Assembly: GCF_046533115.1 (NCBI RefSeq)
Contig: NZ_JAJQRC010000006.1
Span: 43,915-107,914 of the forward strand
Length of the DNA: 64,000 bases
Source of the DNA: JAIRMO01 sp046533115
Lineage (GTDB): Bacteria > Spirochaetota > Spirochaetia > Treponematales > Breznakiellaceae
Direction of reading: 5' to 3'
A program made the position numbers and the translations under genes. Numbering within the stretch: position 1 is the first letter of the stretch; each line of letters begins with the position of its first letter. Shown here one piece after another: positions 59,997 through 64,000 of this stretch. The notes beneath the pieces were generated by a model. The model did no database searches. It worked only from the letters and a program-made list of their open reading frames with translations, and had not been told where the DNA came from.

Positions 59997-60031
59997 GCTA
60001 CGGATAAAGATCCGCGAACCACCCCAGCATT

Positions 60032-60054
60032 GCGAACTTTCATTTGAAACTTCG
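60032..60054 (+). terminator. Possible hairpin at the end of the efflux operon
   Basis: GCGAACTTTCA and TGAAACTTCGC form an inverted repeat with one mismatch. A short T run follows imperfectly (GCTTTCATTCG), so termination is uncertain. Confidence 0.35.
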
Positions 60055-60066
60055 CTTTCATTCGTA

Positions 60067-60225
60067 AAATTCGGGTGGTGAGGGGAAATGGCGCCGGATA
60101 GCAAGCCGCGCAAGGGATAGAAGCGGAAATACCGTAAGTCCCCCGCAGGGGGGCTTACGGTATTGAAGCGGATAGCCCGGTCGCCGCACCGCGGCGATGC
60201 GCCCAAATTCCGAATTGAACGGTGA
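60067..60225. ncRNA. Structured repeat element with GATAGAAGCGG/GAAGCGGATAG motifs
   Basis: A perfect stem TACCGTAAG-(T)CCCCC/GGGGG-CTTACGGTA (60130-60163) is flanked by GGGATAGAAGCGGAAA (60114-60129) and TTGAAGCGGATAGCCCGG (60163-60180). Outer text such as GGCGCC (60090-60095) and GCGCCC could pair further out. The gap 59997-60353 holds no gene. From memory this resembles a conserved motif of Bacteroidetes and spirochaetes (Rfam Flavo-1), which I cannot verify here. Confidence 0.5.
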
Positions 60226-60241
60226 AATTCCTGTTGACCGG

Positions 60242-60270
60242 TTGCTATTCCTCCCTCGACCTGATATAAA
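60242..60270 (+). promoter_or_regulatory. Promoter of the symporter-dehydrogenase operon
   Basis: TTGCTA (60242-60247), 17 bases and TATAAA (60265-60270), giving a leader of about 77 bases. Confidence 0.45.
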
Positions 60271-60353
60271 GAAACAAAGGTACCGCCCCAATAGAGCATC
60301 CCCGGGTGTGGAACCAGTTTGACCATCAAAATCGTTCGAAAGGAGTGTTTTTC

Positions 60354-61832
60354 ATGAGTATTCAACTGGCTATTCTTATTGTGTATATCATCGGGTTACT
60401 GGGGCTGGCGGCCTGGGCGACGAGGATTCAAAAACGGTCCACCAGCAGCAAGATGTTAAGTTATCTGCTGGCCAGTCGTGATATGCCGTGGATCCTGGTG
60501 GCGGTTATGCTCACGGGGCTTGCCGTGGGCGGGGCTTCGACCGTCGGGGTGGCGCAAAACGCCTATAAAAACGGGCTTTCCGCCGGGTGGTACAACGCGG
60601 CCTGGGGCGCAGGCGGTATCTTTGTCGGCTTTTTTGCGGTAAAATACCTGCGCCGGATGAAGGTAAAGACGATCCCCGAGATGATGGGCCTTATGTATGG
60701 TCCCAAAACACGGTTTTTAGGCGTTATCAACCAGCTTTTGATCATGATCACCATAACGTCCATGCAGTATGTGGCGGGGGGGACGATCCTCAAGGCCCTT
60801 TTGCCGGATATTTTTACGGGAAACAGCGGAATGTTTGTTTCCGCGGCGATTTTTATCCTTATCACCGTGACCGGCGGTTACTGGGCAAGCGGATTGACCA
60901 ATTTTGTCAATGTTATTGTCATTTATATCGGCATTATTGCCGCCCTCTTTCAAACCCTGGGAAAATTCGGCGGACTGGGAACCATACGCCAAAGCCTGCC
61001 GCCAAGCGATCACTGGTTTGCCTGGATAGGGAACGCCGCCGAAGGCGCCATGGGGGGCTGGGCCGTGGCGGGCTTCATGGCCGTTATGGTAACCATGGCG
61101 GTAAGTACCCAGGCGGTAGCCCAAATCGGCTTTGCCGCGCGGGATGAAAAGGTGGCCCAAAAAGGCTTCCTGGTGGGCGGCATTCTTATCCTGCCCGCCG
61201 GGTTTTTATGCGCCCTCTTCGGCATTGTCGCGGCGGCGAAATTTCCCGGCATTGCCCCCCAAATGGCGCTTCCCACGGTGGCGGCCCAGCTTTCACCCCT
61301 GGTGGGCGGCATATTCCTCGCCGCGCTCTGGGCGGCGGACATCTCCACCGCCGTGGGCTTGCTCATGGGCTGCTCGACCCTGGTGGTGGAAGACATCGTC
61401 AAAAAACTCTACAAAAAACCAATCCAGGGTACCAGCCAGCTCATCGTGTCCCGGATTACCGTGCTTTTGGTCAGCCTCTTTTCGTTTTTCCTGGCCCTCA
61501 CCTCAAGCAGTATCATCGCCACGATCACCACGGCCCTGGCCATCACCACTTCCTTTACCCTCCTGCTCCTGGCCAATATCTATCTGCCGCAATTCTGTAA
61601 AAAAGCGGCCGGTTTCCCCATCATGCTTACGTCCCTCCTCCTCTGGCTCATTTGGACCTTCCTCCCCCTGGCGGAGGCGGCCTCGCCGGCCCTTAAAGCC
61701 CTCAATATCAGAGCCTTCTTTAAGGGGCAGCTTGTCTACCCCGAATGGATCTTCTGCGTTATCATCTTCGTACTGGGCGCGATTTTCGGTAAAACCCGGA
61801 CGGACGAGTTAGTGCCCCAGGAAGATAAGTGA
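60354..61832 (+). CDS. Sodium:solute symporter family transporter
   Basis: A 492-residue, 13-helix protein of the SSS family. It starts at ATG 60354 after AAAGGAG; the frame is open to 60306 without a ribosome site. The first helices read AILIVYIIGLLGLAAWATRI, and the family's sodium site region is GLAVGGASTVGVAQNAYKNG with AVSTQAVAQIGFAARDE later. Together with the Ldh-type dehydrogenase four bases downstream it probably imports and oxidises a hydroxy acid. The substrate is unknown; pantothenate- or proline-type assignment cannot be made. Confidence 0.85.
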   Translation: MSIQLAILIVYIIGLLGLAAWATRIQKRSTSSKMLSYLLASRDMPWILVAVMLTGLAVGGASTVGVAQNAYKNGLSAGWYNAAWGAGGIFVGFFAVKYLRRMKVKTIPEMMGLMYGPKTRFLGVINQLLIMITITSMQYVAGGTILKALLPDIFTGNSGMFVSAAIFILITVTGGYWASGLTNFVNVIVIYIGIIAALFQTLGKFGGLGTIRQSLPPSDHWFAWIGNAAEGAMGGWAVAGFMAVMVTMAVSTQAVAQIGFAARDEKVAQKGFLVGGILILPAGFLCALFGIVAAAKFPGIAPQMALPTVAAQLSPLVGGIFLAALWAADISTAVGLLMGCSTLVVEDIVKKLYKKPIQGTSQLIVSRITVLLVSLFSFFLALTSSSIIATITTALAITTSFTLLLLANIYLPQFCKKAAGFPIMLTSLLLWLIWTFLPLAEAASPALKALNIRAFFKGQLVYPEWIFCVIIFVLGAIFGKTRTDELVPQEDK

Positions 61833-61836
61833 GATT

Positions 61837-62913
61837 ATGAAAGATACCTATGCCTATGGCGAATTAACCGAACTGACGGAAACCCTGCTCGTAACCTTGT
61901 ACGGGTATTCCCCGGCGGAAGCGAAGATCACGGCGGAGGTTTTGGTCGAGGCCGATGCGCGGAACATACCCTCCCACGGCGTGTCGCGGCTTGATTTCTA
62001 CCGGGGGAACCTGAAGGGGGGCTTTGCCAAGCCCAGGACCGAACCGGAAATCGTCTACGAGACACCGTCTTCCCTGGTGGTTGACGGCCATGACGGCGTC
62101 GGACCGTACATTGCCGATTTTAGTGTTTCCCGGATGCTGGCAAAGGCCGAGAAACAGGGAAGCGCCTTTTGCAGTGTCCGCAACTCAAACCACTTTGGCA
62201 TCGCGGGTTTTTGGGCGGAAAAGGCGGCGGCCCGGGACATGATCGGCCTTGCCTTTACCAATACCCGCACCTGCGGTATTCCCACCTTCGGCCGGGAGCG
62301 GGTCCTGGGTACCAATCCCATCTGCGCCGCCATTCCCTGCGGCTCCGGCATCTTCATGCTGGACATGGCCACCACCACCGTTGCCCACGGTAAAGTTGAA
62401 GTGTACGACCGCCGCAAAAAAGCCATGCCCTCAGGCTGGGCAGTGGACGATACGGGGGTGGTTATGCATGACGCCACTGCCTTTGAAAAGCTCTTTTGGG
62501 CAAACCCGCAATTCGGCGGCCACCTCTACCTGGGCGGGGAAGGGGAAGAAAGCGGCGGCCACAAAGGTTTTGGCCTCGGCCTCTTGGTGGAACTCCTCTG
62601 CTCGGGACTTTCGCTGGGGGCCGCGAGTTACGATACCTTCCAAACGGGCAAGGGCTCGGGGATCACCCACTTTTTCGGCGCCATCCGCATGGATCTGTTC
62701 GGCGAGGCTTCGGCGCTCAAAGCCCATATCAGCGGCATTTTGGACCGCATCAGAAACGGCGCCAAGGCCGAAGGCCAGGACCGGATCTATATCCACGGTG
62801 AAAAAGAGGCGGAGGCCCGCGCTCGGGCGCTCGAAACCGGCATAATCCTGGATGAAGCTACCTGCAACATGCTGGAATCCCTCTGCGCCGAGGCGGGCCT
62901 GACAAATAGATAA
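61837..62913 (+). CDS. Ldh-family NAD(P)-dependent hydroxy acid dehydrogenase
   Basis: A 358-residue enzyme of the malate/L-lactate/ureidoglycolate dehydrogenase (Ldh_2) family, unrelated to Rossmann lactate dehydrogenases. Motifs are SHGVSRLDFYR near residue 46, the catalytic His in RNSNHFGIAGFWAEKA near 118, LAFTNTRT and DMATTTVAHGKVEVY. The usual glycine-rich loop is GGHKGFGLGLLVELL. The gene follows the symporter by four bases and is the last in the operon. The substrate could be malate, lactate, 2,3-diketogulonate or a similar acid. Confidence 0.88.
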   Translation: MKDTYAYGELTELTETLLVTLYGYSPAEAKITAEVLVEADARNIPSHGVSRLDFYRGNLKGGFAKPRTEPEIVYETPSSLVVDGHDGVGPYIADFSVSRMLAKAEKQGSAFCSVRNSNHFGIAGFWAEKAAARDMIGLAFTNTRTCGIPTFGRERVLGTNPICAAIPCGSGIFMLDMATTTVAHGKVEVYDRRKKAMPSGWAVDDTGVVMHDATAFEKLFWANPQFGGHLYLGGEGEESGGHKGFGLGLLVELLCSGLSLGAASYDTFQTGKGSGITHFFGAIRMDLFGEASALKAHISGILDRIRNGAKAEGQDRIYIHGEKEAEARARALETGIILDEATCNMLESLCAEAGLTNR

Positions 62914-62970
62914 GATATAGGGAAGAATGGTCTAGTACCTTGTAAACACTAAACGGCCATGCATATACAG

Positions 62971-63120
62971 AATTTAAGAAATTCACCACAAAGGCGCAAA
63001 GTAGACCGCTGCGCGGTCAATTAAATGAGAAGAAGGGAAGAAATACGTAATTTTTTCCTTGTTTTTCTTTCTTACTTACTTCTTCGCCTTATGCGCCTTC
63101 GTGGTTAAATTCTCTATAAG
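62971..63120. repeat. Inverted-repeat element related to the one at 5.1 kb
   Basis: The left arm AAGAAATTCACCACAAAGGC (62976-62995) continues GCAAAG and pairs with the right arm GCGCCTTCGTGGTTAAATTC (63093-63112) with a few mismatches. The head GAAATTTACCACGAA of the elements at 5115 and 5227 is nearly identical, while the centre differs. The remaining gap up to 63330 holds the purine-rich dispersed repeat (63173-63205) and an insertion sequence remnant. Confidence 0.6.
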
Positions 63121-63204
63121 GCCATGATACCAGGCCGGATGGCATATTTGGGGTGAATTTGGCGAAAAAGAGAAAAAGGAGGAGATAGGAGTGAGAAGAG
63201 AGGC

Positions 63205-63290
63205 ATTGTCGTGTCATGGTTTAAAGTTGTCACATAGGAGTCGAAAGATGAGAGATGTGGTACGATACAGCGAGGCGCAGGAATGAAGAA
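63205..63290 (+). mobile_element. Possible insertion sequence remnant (5' end of a transposase gene)
   Basis: A frame from ATG 63248, preceded by AGGAG, reads MRDVVRYSEAQE and stops. The first ten residues look like the start of IS3-type OrfA proteins of treponemes (MRDV.RYSEAFK, from memory), and the match breaks off at GCG. The preceding GTGTCATGGTTTAAAGTTGT could be the IS end. A CAGGAG-CAAG-CTCCTG palindrome lies just after it (63293-63308). Confidence 0.35.
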
Positions 63291-63330
63291 CCCAGGAGCA
63301 AGCTCCTGAGTATGGACCCTTCATAACGAA

Positions 63331-63762
63331 TCAAAAAGTATTCTTTATAAAACTTCTAAACGCCGCCGCTTCTTCATTCTGGTTTATTGGCAGGATATAG
63401 GCGCTTTCCAGCGTGGTGGGCGTGTAGGGGGGGACGATAAAGCGCAGTTCCCCATTGAGTAGGGCTGACTTGATTTTAAGATCGCCCTGGAGACCGAATT
63501 TTGCGGAAATGATGTCGTCTTTTTTAAGGCGGATTGCCTCCCCCACCTCGTCTCCATCGAAACTGATGGGAATGACGATGATTTCTTTAAGCGCCTCCGA
63601 AAAACCGACGGCATAGTTACTGATCTTTTTTACGAAAATCCCCGTTTTATAGAAATAACCATACGCGATGGTATAGGGCGCGGGATCCTGGATTTTCTTT
63701 CCAAAAGCCTGTGTAACAAGCTCACGGGACTTTTGGCTTTTTTCCTCACTGGGTTCAAACAC
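63331..63762 (-). CDS. Hypothetical protein, possibly a PH-like domain
   Basis: A 143-residue protein. The start is GTG 63762, six bases after GGAGG; an ATG at 63834 lies upstream of the predicted -10 box and so cannot be used from that promoter. The N-terminal 25 residues are charged (VFEPSEEKSQKSRELV). The rest alternates short beta strands (IVIPISFDGDEVGEAIRLKK) and ends with a helix NQNEEAAAFRSFIKNTF, a pattern that suggests a bacterial PH-like fold. No certain family. It stands alone. Confidence 0.6.
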   Translation of the reverse strand: MFEPSEEKSQKSRELVTQAFGKKIQDPAPYTIAYGYFYKTGIFVKKISNYAVGFSEALKEIIVIPISFDGDEVGEAIRLKKDDIISAKFGLQGDLKIKSALLNGELRFIVPPYTPTTLESAYILPINQNEEAAAFRSFIKNTF

Positions 63763-63780
63763 CGTTTTCCTCCGATTTGC

Positions 63781-63853
63781 CTTGTAGTTAAAGCGGAATT
63801 CACCACTACAAGTATATTTTATGGGGTATAACATAAATTACTTTTTTAGTCAA
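63781..63853 (-). promoter_or_regulatory. Promoter and dyad of the hypothetical gene
   Basis: On the minus strand TTGACT (63853-63848), 17 bases and TATACC (63830-63825) form the promoter. An inverted repeat CTTGTAGT/ACTACAAG (63781-63788 and 63805-63812) follows at the predicted transcription start. It may be an operator or a leader hairpin. Confidence 0.5.
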
Positions 63854-63973
63854 TATAGCGCATTGCCTCATAATTATTCTATTTGGGTTTCTTTCGGAAC
63901 AAGACCTGGTGGACCGTACCCCATCCGATAGACATAAAAATAAGCATAGAGTACAACAGAAGGAGAGGAAAAA

Positions 63974-64000
63974 ATGGGAAAGCAAGACCAAGAACGGCGG
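63974..64000 (+). CDS. 5' end of an unidentified gene running off the right edge
   Basis: ATG 63974 lies eight bases after AGGAG and opens a frame reading MGKQDQERR to the edge. The good ribosome site supports a real gene; nine residues do not allow a family call. Confidence 0.45.

Noticed and set aside
63806..63991. 61-codon open frame on the minus strand at the right edge
   Set aside because: It covers a promoter and AT-rich intergenic text, has no ribosome site and resembles no protein.

Overview
The window looks like a chromosomal segment of a Treponema-type spirochaete. The proteins are spirochaetal in character, intergenic regions are AT-rich with near-consensus sigma70 promoters, and the RNA polymerase beta subunit carries Asn at the position that makes spirochaetes naturally rifampicin resistant. 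The collagen-like and Ig-like modules and the many intergenic repeats suggest the termite-gut treponemes (T. primitia / T. azotonutricium type). The genus is an inference.

Layout, left to right. 0.3-5.1 kb: a five-gene branched-chain amino acid type ABC importer (+). 5.1-5.5 kb: hairpin repeats. 5.5-6.1 kb: a peroxiredoxin facing rpoC. 6.1-18.4 kb (-): tRNA-Thr, rpmG, tRNA-Trp, secE, nusG, rplK, rplA, rplJ, rplL, rpoB, rpoC. 18.6-20.3 kb (+): purine nucleoside phosphorylase and an Rpn/PD-(D/E)XK-type protein. 20.4 kb: tRNA-Leu. 20.9-23.7 kb (-): a partner-switching module of ATPase, PP2C phosphatase and STAS protein. 23.8-48.2 kb (-): a complete type VI secretion system with homologues of TssA to TssM, a PAAR protein, a VgrG split into two genes, a collagen-like lipoprotein and several accessory genes, all read in one direction from a strong promoter at 48.55 kb. 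48.6-52.0 kb: an outer-membrane-like protein, a zinc alcohol dehydrogenase and a short-chain dehydrogenase among large palindromic repeats. 52.5-60.0 kb (+): a tandem TetR regulator with a clear palindromic operator, then an RND efflux operon (TolC, adaptor, pump, PII-like protein). 60.3-62.9 kb (+): a sodium:solute symporter and an Ldh-family dehydrogenase. 63-64 kb: repeats, an IS remnant, a hypothetical gene and the first codons of another gene.

The least familiar signal is non-coding. All three tRNA genes here (Trp, Thr, Leu) are followed by the same architecture. A sequence complementary to the tRNA T-arm comes first, then one or more copies of a structured element with the conserved core GCCGACC-N3-GGGAGG enclosed by covarying stems, then a second copy of the tRNA 3' end. 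It is tandemly repeated after tRNA-Trp and doubled after tRNA-Leu. It resembles in layout the tyrT/rtT repeats of E. coli, but I do not recognise the core. Other hairpin families (5.1, 50.5-52.2, 60.1 and 63.0 kb) show that the genome carries many small palindromic repeats.
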